DNA of 64,000 nt, from contig JABJJN010000008.1 in NCBI GenBank assembly GCA_018660835.1, positions 110,977-174,976 on the forward strand, written 5' to 3'. Origin of the DNA: Gemmatimonadota bacterium. GTDB taxonomy: Bacteria > Latescibacterota > UBA2968 > UBA8231. Under the pieces are notes generated by a model, which saw only the letters and a program-made list of their open reading frames with translations, was not told the DNA's origin and ran no database searches. Positions 46,381 to 57,000 of the stretch are shown here, piece after piece. Within the stretch, counting starts at the first letter, position 1; every line of letters begins with the position of its first letter. Position numbers and translations under genes: made by a program.

Positions 46381-46409
46381 GAGATACGACTCCTATGTAA
46401 CATGACCAA
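46381..46409 (-). promoter_or_regulatory. Candidate promoter for the Q-HyuA-P-O operon, containing the shared 15-base motif (copy 2)
   Basis: On the minus strand TTGGTC (46404-46409), 17 bases, TATCTC (46381-46386), 31 bases before gene Q. The 15-base motif ATGTAACATGACCAA (46395-46409, plus strand) overlaps the -35. The matching motif near gene D has no -10 at the same spacing, so the shared part may be a regulator site rather than promoter. Confidence 0.4.
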
Positions 46410-46524
46410 TTGCGTCGACGCCGCCACTTACCCCCTCTCTGCCGCTTGATCAGCGATGCAGACTTGACCGCGTGCACGCGACAGGTCTTGCTTGGCCGTG
46501 GATGCCACACCCACAGGACAGGTC

Positions 46525-47205
46525 ATGAATTGCGCAGATGGGAACACCATGCCAAGTCCTGAGACCCAGGACCTCGACATCAGCGACTGGGCCCCGCTGT
46601 CGCCGACGACGGTCGTCGACGCCTTGAGAGGTTGTGACAAGCCATTCTGGATCGCAGGCGGCTGGGCCCTCGACCTGTTGGTTGGCGAGCAGACGCGAGA
46701 ACACCGTGATACGGATGTTCTGATATTGACCCGGGATCAGCTGGCGATTCAGAGACACTTATCGAGTGACTGGGTGCTCTACAAGACGCAGCAACCGACA
46801 CCGTCGAAACTGGCGCCCTGGCCCGCGGGAGAATACCTCCCACCCGAATCAGGTATAAACGACATCTGGGTCAAGAACGAAGTGGGCGGCCCATGGGTCT
46901 TTCAGATCATGTTTCTGCAATCGTCTGAAGATCACTGGACCTTCCGCCGCGATGAGCGTCTTGGAGGTCCGCTGTCTGACATTGGTTGGGAGACGCCCGA
47001 AGGACTGCCGGTACTCAGCCCCCAAATCCAGCTCCTTTTCAAGGGCGCAAAGGATCGCCGCCCCAAAGACGATGCCGACTTCCATACCGCACGGGCGCAC
47101 CTGTCCGACCATCAGCAACGCTGGCTCGCGCGGGGCCTGCGGCTACAATTCGGCGATGACCACGAGTGGCTCGAATTCCTCGAATCAGCGTCTTCACTGG
47201 GCTGA
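46525..47205 (+). CDS. Nucleotidyltransferase, aminoglycoside 2''-adenylyltransferase-like
   Basis: A ~226-residue protein with the pol-beta-type block FWIAGGWALDLLVGEQTREHRDTDVLIL: GGWALDL plus the H-R-D-T-D metal acids, as in the ANT(2'')/LinB-type family (PF10706). Such proteins can adenylylate aminoglycosides or lincosamides, but many chromosomal members have no shown resistance role. Starts at 46492 (GTG), 46525 (ATG, CAGGACAGG upstream) and 46549 are possible. It is divergent from gene Q. Confidence 0.72.
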   Translation: MNCADGNTMPSPETQDLDISDWAPLSPTTVVDALRGCDKPFWIAGGWALDLLVGEQTREHRDTDVLILTRDQLAIQRHLSSDWVLYKTQQPTPSKLAPWPAGEYLPPESGINDIWVKNEVGGPWVFQIMFLQSSEDHWTFRRDERLGGPLSDIGWETPEGLPVLSPQIQLLFKGAKDRRPKDDADFHTARAHLSDHQQRWLARGLRLQFGDDHEWLEFLESASSLG

Positions 47206-47448
47206 CAATTCCTGGAATTTGCGGATGCGTTTTTCCACACTCGCCGTCATCTTACGCGCGACGTACGCGTAGAGACCTTCCATGCCGTGTTTTCTGACAT
47301 TGTATCTGTACTCTGTATGCCATGTCTCCATCAGGACCTGCCCCGAAGCAATGTGCCTGAGTTCAACGCCGCCCTTCACCATCAGGTAGTCGAACTCGCT
47401 TGGCTCCACCTTGCTGGCAACAGACTCGATCTGAATGCATCTGGCCAA
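47194..47448 (-). CDS. Short hypothetical protein, doubtful start
   Basis: An 84-residue frame with a TTG start and no good ribosome-binding site; the same frame is open to 47496 without another start codon. The text FDYLMVKGGVELRH, WHTEYRYNVRKHGMEGLYAYVARKM looks protein-like and may be the C-terminal part of a START/SRPBCC-type domain. It overlaps the nucleotidyltransferase end by 12 bases. It could be a small gene or a remnant. Confidence 0.35.
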   Translation of the reverse strand: MARCIQIESVASKVEPSEFDYLMVKGGVELRHIASGQVLMETWHTEYRYNVRKHGMEGLYAYVARKMTASVEKRIRKFQELSAQ

Positions 47449-47468
47449 CAGCCGGGATTCAGGTAGAA

Positions 47469-48047
47469 CTACATCATGCGTTTGAGGGCTAGGTAGTCAC
47501 CACTGACCTCCAACGTGACCGACACGGACTGGCTGTCTCTATTCCTCCAGTACCAGCCGTGGAAGCCGTCGAAGACTGCTACAAGCTCGCCCTGATCTGA
47601 AGAAACCATGCGACCCTTCTTGTAGCTGATGAAAAGCCCCGATCCTCGACTGCCATCTCCGTGCGTATCGTGATTGAGCTTGCCGCCCGTCGTCGACCAC
47701 TTGTACTGCGCCACAGCACCCGCTTTCATCTCCAACTTGAACTCAACCGCCTCCCCGGGCGCGAGAGTATGCTCCACCATATCACTCTGGCTCGGCTTCT
47801 GATCGACGCTGGCAACAGATGCGGCACCGTCCTGGAGTGTCGATTCCAGCTCGAGACTCACTTTGATGTCGCCCATCTTCTTCAACCCCGACCAGGCCCC
47901 AATCCCTGTCGGATCGATTCCGTATTCGGCAGGTAACACGGCGACGACGAGCACCACCGTAGCGACAGCTAACGCAATGACCGTTGAACGAAGGAGCTGT
48001 CGCGACGAAGGCAGCTTGTCTGTTGAGGGTGCTTGCGAATCGGTCAC
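47469..48047 (-). CDS. Membrane-anchored protein of unknown function, partner of HupE-like gene
   Basis: A 192-residue protein with one N-terminal membrane helix (residues ~22-40, STVIALAVATVVLVVAVL) and a periplasmic beta-rich domain. The blocks AEYGIDPTGIG, LAPGEAVEFKLEM, AQYKWST, FDGFHGWYWRNR and GDYLALKRM recall proteins annotated as transmembrane anchor proteins that often sit next to HupE/UreJ genes. GTG start overlapping the HupE-like stop by one base (TAGTG), so the two are coupled. Function unknown. Confidence 0.7.
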   Translation of the reverse strand: MTDSQAPSTDKLPSSRQLLRSTVIALAVATVVLVVAVLPAEYGIDPTGIGAWSGLKKMGDIKVSLELESTLQDGAASVASVDQKPSQSDMVEHTLAPGEAVEFKLEMKAGAVAQYKWSTTGGKLNHDTHGDGSRGSGLFISYKKGRMVSSDQGELVAVFDGFHGWYWRNRDSQSVSVTLEVSGDYLALKRMM

Positions 48048-48730
48048 TACATATCTCCCATGATGAAGTATCCGACCAATTGGTACTCCATCAGGATGAA
48101 GCCCAAGGCCATGAGTGCGACATTTGCGGTGTAAGCGTGTCGGTGGAAACTTCCGTGCTTGCGCCAGAAGCTGATCATGATCAGGATGGCTGACAACGCC
48201 AGCAGTTGGCCCACTTCAACGCCGACATTGAAAGCAATCAGATTCGACCACAGCCCCTCAGGGGCGATCTCGAATTCGAGTATTTTTGTGGCAAGACCGA
48301 AACCATGAAACAGACCGAAGACAAGCGTCGCGATCTTCGTATTCGGCTGAACTGAGAGCCAGCGCTGGTAAGCGCCAAGGTTATCGAGCGCTTTGTAGAC
48401 GACAGAAAGCCCAATGATTGCATCGATGAGATAGGCACTCACACCTATGTTGGTGTAGACACCGAGCAGCAGTGTCGTTGAGTGACCGATCGCAAAGATG
48501 CTCACATACACACCAACATCTTTGAGCCGGTACAGGAAGAATATGACGCCGAAGAGAAATGCCAGGTGATCGTATCCGGTGACCATGTGTTTCGCACCCA
48601 GATACACAAATGGGATGAGATGTACGCCACTGATCTGTTGGATGTAGCCCTGATCCCCACTGGTCACCCCATGCGCTGACGCGATCGCAGGGACACACAG
48701 AACGAGTAGTAATCTCCACATACCTCGCAT
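48047..48730 (-). CDS. HupE/UreJ family membrane protein
   Basis: A 227-residue protein with a cleaved signal peptide (ending ASA) that leaves histidine near the new N-terminus, then about six membrane helices. GYDHLAFLFGVIFFLY, IFAIGHSTTLLLGV and FGLFHGFGLA match the HupE/UreJ_2 pattern. HupE and UreJ are linked to nickel or cobalt uptake, but no hydrogenase or urease gene is in the window, so the metal or role is open. First gene of a two-gene unit with the anchor protein. Confidence 0.82.
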   Translation of the reverse strand: MRGMWRLLLVLCVPAIASAHGVTSGDQGYIQQISGVHLIPFVYLGAKHMVTGYDHLAFLFGVIFFLYRLKDVGVYVSIFAIGHSTTLLLGVYTNIGVSAYLIDAIIGLSVVYKALDNLGAYQRWLSVQPNTKIATLVFGLFHGFGLATKILEFEIAPEGLWSNLIAFNVGVEVGQLLALSAILIMISFWRKHGSFHRHAYTANVALMALGFILMEYQLVGYFIMGDM

Positions 48731-48824
48731 CTACCTCTTTCCTCTTTGGAAAACCAACATTCTCGCTTGCTTGCTCCAACAGCGGCTACCATTGAAGTAG
48801 GAACAACACACAATAAGCTACCTC

Positions 48825-50900
48825 TCACGGTGATCCAATGTGGATGTAGTTACCCAGAGTACCGGTGACGATGTCGGTGATCATCCAGAAGGCAACGCAG
48901 CTGATCTGCCCGAGAATGAGTCCGAGGAAAAAGGGTCGCCCCGCCCGATACGCGGATACTCCGCCGTACTTCAGCAGAATCCATTTCAGCAGCCAGCCCA
49001 CAGCGATGCCAAACCATACCCAACTCATCACCCACGTATCGGCGATGGGCAGACCCAGGTAGTGCAGCGGCCACCAGAGGAATCGCTGACGCATCCATAC
49101 CAGCAGCCCCATCACACCTGCGCCACCCACGGCAAAGCCCCAGCGTGGGGCCATGATCGATGTCGTAAGGGGATTGTTCATCTTGTCAGCGATGAAGCCG
49201 AAAACGGTACGGGGCATGCCGCCGAAAAACCACGACTGCAGATTGATGCCGCCATAGGTGTAGGCCAGCCACAGGGTCGTCACCACCGAACCCACCAGAG
49301 CCAGCACGATGGCCAGTGCCACGGCACCCATCAGTCCTGCCCGTTCCCGTACCCCCACCTCGTCTGCCAGTTTGAGTCCATGGAAGGCCGAAGACATCAC
49401 GGACGTGCGAATGTCGGCAGTCCACGTGTAGGTAAAACCCGTTGCCACCAATCCCGGATGGCCGAAGGCTTCGGTGCCGAAGCCGTATACCGAAAAAACG
49501 GGGGCGATCATCTGTGGGCGACAGAAACCAACACCACCTTCGGCGATGATTCGTGACAGACCGATGAACACGGCAAAGGCACAGAGAGTGAACAGGGGCG
49601 CAAGCCACAAAGGCATGCCCGAGGCCCACAACCAACCGATGATGACAGCGAGACCCGCCACCAACACCGCCGTCGCACCACGTCCCGATTCGCCGTAGGC
49701 ATGGGGAGTCCAAAGCATCTTCCGCAGGTGCCCTCGGGCCATCCACACAGAGACACCTGCCAGTACCAACATGGCACCCATCGCTTGGTGGCTGGCACCG
49801 GGCGAAGTGCCCAGGGCACTCCCGGTAAATGTTTCACCGTGGCCGGGAACCTCGTAGCCCACGACGCGAAACAGTGCCGATTCGGTGCGCGCCAACAGAT
49901 GGAAAAACCACAGACTGAAGGCAACGTTCAGATTGAGAAAGTAGGTAAGCCCAATGACGGGAAAGCCGAGGAACAGACGCAGCATGATGCCATTGTCCCC
50001 CAGCCTCAACATCGTGTCCGTCTGCACAGCGGGAATGAAGTTGAAGTAGTGGTGGAGCGCCCGCGTACTGAACAGGACAAAAGGCAACAGAAAACCTGCC
50101 CACATCAAGGGGCTCCTGAAGATGGGCGGTAGTCGGCCCGTGGAGCCGCGCAACATCTCCAGGGGCAGTTCCGTCAGGGGAAAGACCAGCCGCTCGTGCT
50201 CGATCCACTGACGTCGCAGAAGTAGCACCGTTGCCACCATGACCGCATAGATGGCCGCAATCAGCACCGCCCATGAAGCCAGCGGCAGCAACCAGGCATC
50301 CCACGGAATATCGCTGCCCTCGGGCAGCCCCTCGTAGAAGTATTTCACTGCCAGTGGATCGCGAGGTGCCAGCCATTCGGGAATGTGTGGCTGAATGAGC
50401 CCTTTCCAGTCGTTTTCCGGTGTGGCGTAGTAGAATGCACCGGGCAGTACCGGTAGAAGGTTGGCCACCAGGCCCCACGTCGGGATCGCCGAGGCAACTG
50501 CCATCATCGTATACACGACGACGAGTTCGCCCGATCCCAGGGCCATACTTGTGCGGATGCGGAACAACGCGGTATTGATGACAGCCGTGAAGATGAAGAA
50601 CAGGAAGATGGCGCCAGCGGTGATGAAATCCGCTGCCATACCCGCCGTGTGATGCAGGAACACGGTGTACGGACAAAGGACGGACAGTAGGATAGCCAGG
50701 AGGCTGCCTACAGCGAAGGCTCTGGGAGTACAGGCCGTTGCTTTTTCGTGCTTCAGGTTAGACACATGAGAAGCATACAATAACTGGCCGCTTCTCGTTC
50801 TGCCTTTCTCGTGACAAGGGGCGCGACTTGCGGCGGTCTCGTCGAGGGGAATCTGCGGCGCAGCAGGCCTGAGGCTTTGCGTTTCTGCCCATGTGTCCAT
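48825..50900 (-). CDS. Large polytopic membrane protein, DUF6785/DUF6784-like
   Basis: A 691-residue protein with about 14 membrane helices. The layout and blocks (RAFAVGSLLAILLSVLCPY, ELVVVYTMMAVASAIPTWG, ERLVFPLTELPLEML, RIIAEGGVGFCRPQM, GLPIADTWVMSWVWFG, FFLGLILGQ) fit the DUF6785/DUF6784 family, which is common in Planctomycetes-like bacteria and distantly like oligopeptide (OPT) transporters. A transport role is inferred, substrate unknown. The first 45 residues look non-conserved; a GTG at 50765 may be the true start. Confidence 0.75.
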   Translation of the reverse strand: MDTWAETQSLRPAAPQIPLDETAASRAPCHEKGRTRSGQLLYASHVSNLKHEKATACTPRAFAVGSLLAILLSVLCPYTVFLHHTAGMAADFITAGAIFLFFIFTAVINTALFRIRTSMALGSGELVVVYTMMAVASAIPTWGLVANLLPVLPGAFYYATPENDWKGLIQPHIPEWLAPRDPLAVKYFYEGLPEGSDIPWDAWLLPLASWAVLIAAIYAVMVATVLLLRRQWIEHERLVFPLTELPLEMLRGSTGRLPPIFRSPLMWAGFLLPFVLFSTRALHHYFNFIPAVQTDTMLRLGDNGIMLRLFLGFPVIGLTYFLNLNVAFSLWFFHLLARTESALFRVVGYEVPGHGETFTGSALGTSPGASHQAMGAMLVLAGVSVWMARGHLRKMLWTPHAYGESGRGATAVLVAGLAVIIGWLWASGMPLWLAPLFTLCAFAVFIGLSRIIAEGGVGFCRPQMIAPVFSVYGFGTEAFGHPGLVATGFTYTWTADIRTSVMSSAFHGLKLADEVGVRERAGLMGAVALAIVLALVGSVVTTLWLAYTYGGINLQSWFFGGMPRTVFGFIADKMNNPLTTSIMAPRWGFAVGGAGVMGLLVWMRQRFLWWPLHYLGLPIADTWVMSWVWFGIAVGWLLKWILLKYGGVSAYRAGRPFFLGLILGQISCVAFWMITDIVTGTLGNYIHIGSP

Positions 50901-51009
50901 AGTCTTTTCTTCTTGCCCCGCGCGGAAACTCTCCCCCTCCGCCGGTATTTGACGGCTGCCAGACGGGCGCCGTTCTCACATGTCTTTCCGTAGAAATTGA
51001 ACCTCTTAC

Positions 51010-52686
51010 ATGCTGGATTTCTATCGCCTTCGCCCTTCGAACCCGAAGGACGATGTGCTGTCGGGTATCACCGTCGCCTTGGCCTTGGTGCCGGAAGCGG
51101 TCGCTTTTGCCTTCGTCGCCGGCGTTTCACCCATCATCGGTCTCTATTCTGCCTTCTTCATTGGCCTGATAAGCGCCATCTTCGGTGGCCGCCCAGGCAT
51201 GATCAGCGGCGCGACGGGGGCCATGGCCGTCGTCATCGTCACCCTCGTCGCCGAATATGGCCTGGAATATCTCTTTCCCACGGTGATCCTGTGCGGCGTG
51301 ATCCAGATCCTTGTCGGACTGGGCCGGTTGGGAAAACTGATCCGCATGGTGCCACACTCAGTCATGCTGGGCTTCGTAAATGGCCTGGCCATCGTCATCA
51401 TGCTCGCCCAATTCGGCAGTTTTCAGACCATTGGCAGTGATGGCCTGCTACGCCTCATCGACGGTTGGTCGTTGGTGATCATGGTGGGACTCGTGGGACT
51501 CACGATGGCCATCATCTGGCTATTGCCCAAGCTGACGACGGCCATCCCTGCATCACTGATGGCGATCATCACTGTGACGCTCCTGGCCGTAGGTCTCAAC
51601 TCGTGGGCACCCGCATCTCTCGCCTCTGAGGGTCAGACGAATGTGGTCGCCACAGTGAAAGACATGCTGGTCACCCAGTCGCAGGCCGCCGCAGTGCGTG
51701 CGGCCGACACGGAAACAGAAGACTTTGTGGCTCAGGCACTGGCCAGCGTCGACATCGATGCCGTCGGCATCGCCGCCGGGCTGCCGGGATTGTTCTTCCT
51801 GGAGCATGTTCTGCCGCCCCTGACCTGGGCGACGCTAATGACGATACTGCCCTTTGCCGTTATTCTCGCAGGGGTGGGTCTGATCGAGTCACTGATGACG
51901 ATGACACTCATCGACGAGATCACCGAAACACGTGGTCGCGGAAATCGTGAGTGTATCGGTCAGGGCCTGGCCAACATCACCTGTGGGTTATTCGGAGGCA
52001 TGGGCGGTTGTGCGATGATCGGTCAGTCCCTGATCAACGTGAACTCAGGTGGCCGCGGTCGAACAAGTGGCATCACCGCCGCCGTGTGCCTGCTGTTGTT
52101 CGTGCTGTTTCTGGCACCGTGGATCGAGATGATCCCCATGGCGGCCCTCGTGGGCGTCATGTTCATGGTCGTCATCGGCACCTTCGAATGGGCGACCCTG
52201 AGAATGTGGCAGCGCATGCCGGCAACGGACATGCTCGTCATGGTTCTCGTCGCTGGCTACACCGTGATCATGCACGATCTGGCGACTGCGGTTCTTCTCG
52301 GCGTGGTGGTGTCAGCACTGGCTTTCGCGTGGCAGCATGCGACGCACATCTTCGCCGACATCAAGAGCAATGAGCACGGCTCCAAGATCTATCAGCTCCA
52401 TGGTCCACTGTTCTTCGCATCTGTGCGCTCTTTTCTTGATATGTTCGACGCCGCGAAGGATCCAGAGGACGTTGTCATCGACTTCTACTACACCCGTGTC
52501 TACGACCAATCTGGGCTCGAAGCGATCAATTCGATTGCCGAGCGCTACGAACGTGCGGGCAAGCGACTGCACCTGACACACCTGAGCGCCGAGTGTCGTC
52601 AGCTTCTTGCCCGAGCGGGAGATCTCGTTGAGGTCAACGTATCTGAAGATCCTCAGTACCACGTCGCCACGGATCGCATCGCCTGA
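51010..52686 (+). CDS. SulP family anion transporter with STAS domain
   Basis: A 558-residue inner-membrane transporter. The opening [29 protein letters not shown] matches the SulP first helix, [19 protein letters not shown] and [12 protein letters not shown] follow, then [24 protein letters not shown]. The C-terminal STAS domain (~residues 445-550) has [20 protein letters not shown]. SulP members carry sulfate, bicarbonate or other anions, often with sodium or protons. The ion cannot be told here. Divergent from the DUF6785-like gene. Confidence 0.92.
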   Translation: MLDFYRLRPSNPKDDVLSGITVALALVPEAVAFAFVAGVSPIIGLYSAFFIGLISAIFGGRPGMISGATGAMAVVIVTLVAEYGLEYLFPTVILCGVIQILVGLGRLGKLIRMVPHSVMLGFVNGLAIVIMLAQFGSFQTIGSDGLLRLIDGWSLVIMVGLVGLTMAIIWLLPKLTTAIPASLMAIITVTLLAVGLNSWAPASLASEGQTNVVATVKDMLVTQSQAAAVRAADTETEDFVAQALASVDIDAVGIAAGLPGLFFLEHVLPPLTWATLMTILPFAVILAGVGLIESLMTMTLIDEITETRGRGNRECIGQGLANITCGLFGGMGGCAMIGQSLINVNSGGRGRTSGITAAVCLLLFVLFLAPWIEMIPMAALVGVMFMVVIGTFEWATLRMWQRMPATDMLVMVLVAGYTVIMHDLATAVLLGVVVSALAFAWQHATHIFADIKSNEHGSKIYQLHGPLFFASVRSFLDMFDAAKDPEDVVIDFYYTRVYDQSGLEAINSIAERYERAGKRLHLTHLSAECRQLLARAGDLVEVNVSEDPQYHVATDRIA

Positions 52687-52734
52687 TCAAGGGGGCAGAC
52701 GTTTGGTACATTGTCACCAACAAAAGGGGGAAAT

Positions 52735-53559
52735 GTGGAGACCATATTCATAGATCAAGGCACAACCTGGTTGGTTGCCCATGGTCCTGGTTTCTTAGCG
52801 AATGCCATAACGTTCCTTGTCATTCTGCTGATCGGCTCGGTTGTCATCCGCACGATCTGCAAGGTCACGCGTCGTATTCTGGTGAGTGCCGACAGGGTCA
52901 GTGAGATTCTCGAGAACTTCACTGTTGATGTCCTCAACAAGACGCTGTGGATTTTCCTGCTGATGGTCGCGCTTTCCCAGATGGGAATAGACGTGATGCC
53001 CATGATTGCCGGACTGGGTGTCGCGGGCTTCATCATCGGTTTCGCTTTCCAGGAAAGTCTTGGAAATCTCGCAGCAGGCCTCATGGTACTGCTGAATCAG
53101 CCCTTCAAGATCGGTGACTTTGTCGAAGCTGGTGGCGTGAGTGGCACGGTGAGAGAGCTGAATCTCATGGCCACGACACTGACAACCCCCGACAACAAGC
53201 TGGTCATCTGTCCGAACCAATCAATCTGGGGAGCGTCGATAACAAACTACTCGGCCCTTGAGACACGTCGTGTGGACATGGTCGTCGGCATTTCCTACGG
53301 CGCTGACATTTCTGTCGCCAAGTCGCTGATTGTGGGTGTCATCGAAGCGGACGAACAGATTCTCAGCGACCCGGAGCCAGTCGTCGAGGTTGTTGAGATG
53401 GCAGATTCATCGATCAATCTGGTCGTACGCCCGTGGTGCAAGACAGAAGATTACTGGACCGTCTACTTCAGATTGCACCACGCCTTGAAGGATTGTCTGG
53501 ACACGAATGAGATCGAAATCCCCTTCCCGCAGCTTGATGTCCATCATTACGGTAGATAG
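52735..53559 (+). CDS. mscS: Small-conductance mechanosensitive channel, MscS family
   Basis: A ~274-residue MscS-type channel that opens on membrane tension to release solutes in osmotic downshock. Three membrane helices are followed by the pore block MIAGLGVAGFIIGFAFQESLGNLAAGLMVLLNQPFKIGDFVE and the cytoplasmic beta/vestibule domains (ATTLTTPDNKLVICPNQSIWG, ITNYSALETRRVDMVVGISY). I start at the GTG at 52735 with AAGGGGGAA upstream; the TTG at 52711 is weaker. Length is close to E. coli MscS (286). Confidence 0.93.
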   Translation: METIFIDQGTTWLVAHGPGFLANAITFLVILLIGSVVIRTICKVTRRILVSADRVSEILENFTVDVLNKTLWIFLLMVALSQMGIDVMPMIAGLGVAGFIIGFAFQESLGNLAAGLMVLLNQPFKIGDFVEAGGVSGTVRELNLMATTLTTPDNKLVICPNQSIWGASITNYSALETRRVDMVVGISYGADISVAKSLIVGVIEADEQILSDPEPVVEVVEMADSSINLVVRPWCKTEDYWTVYFRLHHALKDCLDTNEIEIPFPQLDVHHYGR

Positions 53560-53568
53560 TCTGCCCCT

Positions 53569-54036
53569 ATGACGCAGATCAATCTCCGGCCGGTAACAGA
53601 GGCCAACTTCAGGCAGGTCCAGCTCTTGTCGGGGACCTTGAAGGACGGCCAGGACCGGTTCGTTGCCAGCAACATCTTCTCTCTCGCTGAGGCCTACGTC
53701 AGTGAATCGGCCTGGCCCCGTGCCATTTGCGATGGCGATACCCCTGTCGGCTTTCTGATGCTGCAGGATGAGCCGGAAAAGCCTGAATACTTTCTGTGGC
53801 GCTTCATGATCGGTGGTGAATTTCAGGGCCGCGGCTACGGACGCGCCGCCATCGAGCGTCTCGTCGAACACGTCCGACAGCGTCCTGGGGCAACGCAATT
53901 GCTCACCAGCTGCGTCCAGGGCGAGGGAGGTCCGGAGGGATTCTATCGGAGTCTCGGTTTTGTACCCAATGGCCAGATGTATGACGAAGAACTGGGCCTG
54001 GTGATGGAGATTTCGCCGGCCACTCAGACGAAGTAG
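53569..54036 (+). CDS. GNAT family N-acetyltransferase
   Basis: A 155-residue acetyl-CoA-dependent acetyltransferase. The acetyl-CoA loop QGRGYGRAAIERL lies near residue 85, and FYRSLGFVPNG near 128 is the usual C-terminal strand. The start LRPVTEANFRQV and the W-R-F-M-I-G strand resemble the spermine/spermidine (BltD-like) subgroup, so a polyamine substrate is possible but unproven. It follows mscS by nine bases and overlaps the convergent lyase-like gene by 13 bases. Confidence 0.85.
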   Translation: MTQINLRPVTEANFRQVQLLSGTLKDGQDRFVASNIFSLAEAYVSESAWPRAICDGDTPVGFLMLQDEPEKPEYFLWRFMIGGEFQGRGYGRAAIERLVEHVRQRPGATQLLTSCVQGEGGPEGFYRSLGFVPNGQMYDEELGLVMEISPATQTK

Positions 54037-57000
54037 CTCACCTTCTGGTTCGTCACCAACAGCACCCCCTCTCCCAAGGCCTTCGCCTGCACCGGGTCAC
54101 GGACAACACCGGCGGGCGCCGACACGCGCTGTAGCTTGCCCGTGTCATCCAATTCGGCGAGTGCACCATTGTCGCATTGTGCCGCCGTACAATTCGGTCG
54201 CGCTATGACACTCGCAACGGGCTGACCGAGGAAGGCACACCAGCGTCGGTGCCCCTCGGCAGCAGCGAATGCAGACACGGAACCGCAAGCCGCTCCCGCG
54301 ATCACCGTGTCGGGGCCTACATCTACAGCCGTCGCCGCCGCGCCCAAATCTGCCTCCCATAGAATGTCTCCGTCGAGACGATAGATGATGAGTTGGTGAT
54401 GATTGGTATCCAAACCGGTGATCACCTCATCTTGTCCATCACCATCTACATCGGCGACCTGCAGCGATCTCATCCAGGAGGGAATCGACCAACAGACGAT
54501 ATCCTCGCGTTGCAGCGCGTGTAGAAACTGTCCTTCGCCGTCGTGTACGCGGCACCAACCGTGAATGGAGGGCTGCGACATTCCTGCCAGCACACGAGCC
54601 GTCCCGTCCTGTGCCACTGTGTGCGCCAATGATGTCGGCACACCCCACTGGCAAGCCGTGCGCCATCGGAGGTCACCGGTTTCGCTGAACCCATACAGAT
54701 GACGATCCGCGCAGCCGACGACGATCTCCATCCTGCCATCACCATCCAGGTCCACCATCTGTAACCCAACAATGCCGCAGTGTAGCCGCGTCCAGTATTC
54801 CCAACTCATCGGTTGCCACTCGATCAGATGCGACCAGCGCTCATCCCCATTCGCATCAAAGATCCGCAACGTCGCATCATCGCCACCAACCACCAGACCG
54901 CCATCCGCAAGCCAGGCAATACTGCGGACCGCCCCACCGGTCTCAAGTCGGAGGTGACGCTCACCCGACGCATCGATTAGTTGCACAACGCCATCCGCGC
55001 GACCGATGGCACCCATGTGCGTTGACGTCGCCACCGCCGAGACGGGAGAGTCCCCCTCAAACTGCCAGACCGGCGCCCACGACGACTTCGCGATCGGATG
55101 GAATCCCTCGGCCGATCCTGATCGCGGCCTCTCTGTACCGGGCAGCCACCAGACACCGTCTCGATCCTCGATGCCTGTCCGCTCACCAAAGCTGATATCG
55201 ACACCGGCTACACGAATTCTCTGAGAGGTCTCTACTTCGATGTCCACGGACCGGGATTCATCCTCCTGATTCGACACGCGCCACGCCGTCAGCTGACGCG
55301 TGATTTCGCCCTCACTCAGCCCAGCCAGGGAACGCAGCGTCCATCGTTGACAGACGATGCCCTCGCGGTCGACGACGGTCTGCAACATGGTGTCGTCATG
55401 ACCAGACGCTCGCATGTCCAGCATAGCCTGGTCCTGCGTTGACGCTATCCCCTCGGGAGAGGACTCGATCACCCCCTTCACATTCCACCGGGTCTCCACG
55501 AGAAAGCTCCCCGTCACGAGTGCCTCGATCTCATCGACACACAAAAACCACCCCGCCTCACAGCACAGGACGTGACGCCGCCAGACGGCCATGTCCGGAT
55601 AGATCAGCTCCGTCGATGCCAGTGAAGCACCATCGATCTCGCTCAGACTCAACAGTCGAGCGTAGCGATTCTCTGCCCCGGGGCCCCGACCATCAGCCAC
55701 GACGCTCACAGCACAGTGCTCACGCACGGACGCCGTGCTCCACTTGCCATAGTCGGGCCCACCAAACCAGTCGTGACCGGCGGCGGTGAAGCGAACGATC
55801 GCATTGGCATCCTGATAGGCATGGGATCCACCCGAAACACCATCCAGCAACAAATACTCATCCTGAGGATCCCATCCACGACGCCAGGAGATCTTGTCGA
55901 AACTCTCCTCCCAGGGCACGGTGCGACGATACACATTTCGTGGCTGATATTCGGCGTATTCCTCGAGACTGTCGTAGAACAGGCGCGATAAGGGTGCGAC
56001 GCGTAGTCCCGTCAGGCGGTCAGGCTCAGACGCCGCACGCCCCGTCACCCAACTGCGACCGGTCTCATCGCCACCCAGGTCGGTCACGGCTGCTCCGATC
56101 AGTGCCTGCTCGCCACCACGCATTGCCAACCGCAGATACCCGTCATCACCCGTGACAGCCGCTGCCATCAGCAGATAGAGGATCGGTCCCGATTCAAGAT
56201 TGGTGTGCGCCAGCAAGGCACGATCTGCCGCCTCCTGGAAGACGGTGCCGTGCACGTAATCTTCGATCCCCGCCTGCAACGCGAAGTCGGCCGTGTTGTA
56301 CAGCGTCGCCCGCCATTGGTGGCCCCAGGAGTCCTCCACCGGTTTGCTGGAGGTTAGTTGCGGTTCGAAGAATCGGCGTGCCAACTGCATCCAGTCGTCG
56401 GCTTCCGTCAGACCATGCACTCGCCGCAGATAGCGGCCGCACGTGAACACATCCAGCGCCGTGCGCGTCGCGTGATTCTGCCGAATCCGGTGATGTTCGG
56501 TGTCCTCGAGTAGACGAGGATTCGCGGCGCCTTCCGTCGAGTGCAGCAGAGCCAGGAAAACCTCAAGAACATGGGCTCGCTGTGATGCCGATACGAGCGG
56601 ATGATGCTCAAGCTGCGCAAAAGGCACCAACAGATGGCGCAGAAAGCCATGGATCATGATTGGATCTTCGCGTTTGCGCTCGAAAAAGCGCAGCTGGGCG
56701 AAGCGCAGGATCTCTTCGATGAATTTGCTGACTAACTGCTCGTCACCCGTCTTCACGGCGGCCATGCCCATCCGAGCAATCAGCATCATGTAGTCCCAGT
56801 CACCGGCACCACCCGTCTCGTGCCAGGGCGTCTCGGGTTCCTGCTGGAAAGGTCGGGCCGCGTCGAGATAGAGGTTGGCTTGGGCGCCGAGTTGCACGAC
56901 GTGTAAGTAAGGGACAATCCCGTCTGCATCGAATCGCTCGATGAGAGCGGTCGCCGCCGCGGCGGCGTCGGCCGCGTCACTTACACTGACAATGAGCACC

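Noticed and set aside
46525-47205. Firm call of an aminoglycoside resistance gene
   Set aside because: The fold block fits, but chromosomal members of this family are often of unknown role and nothing nearby supports resistance.
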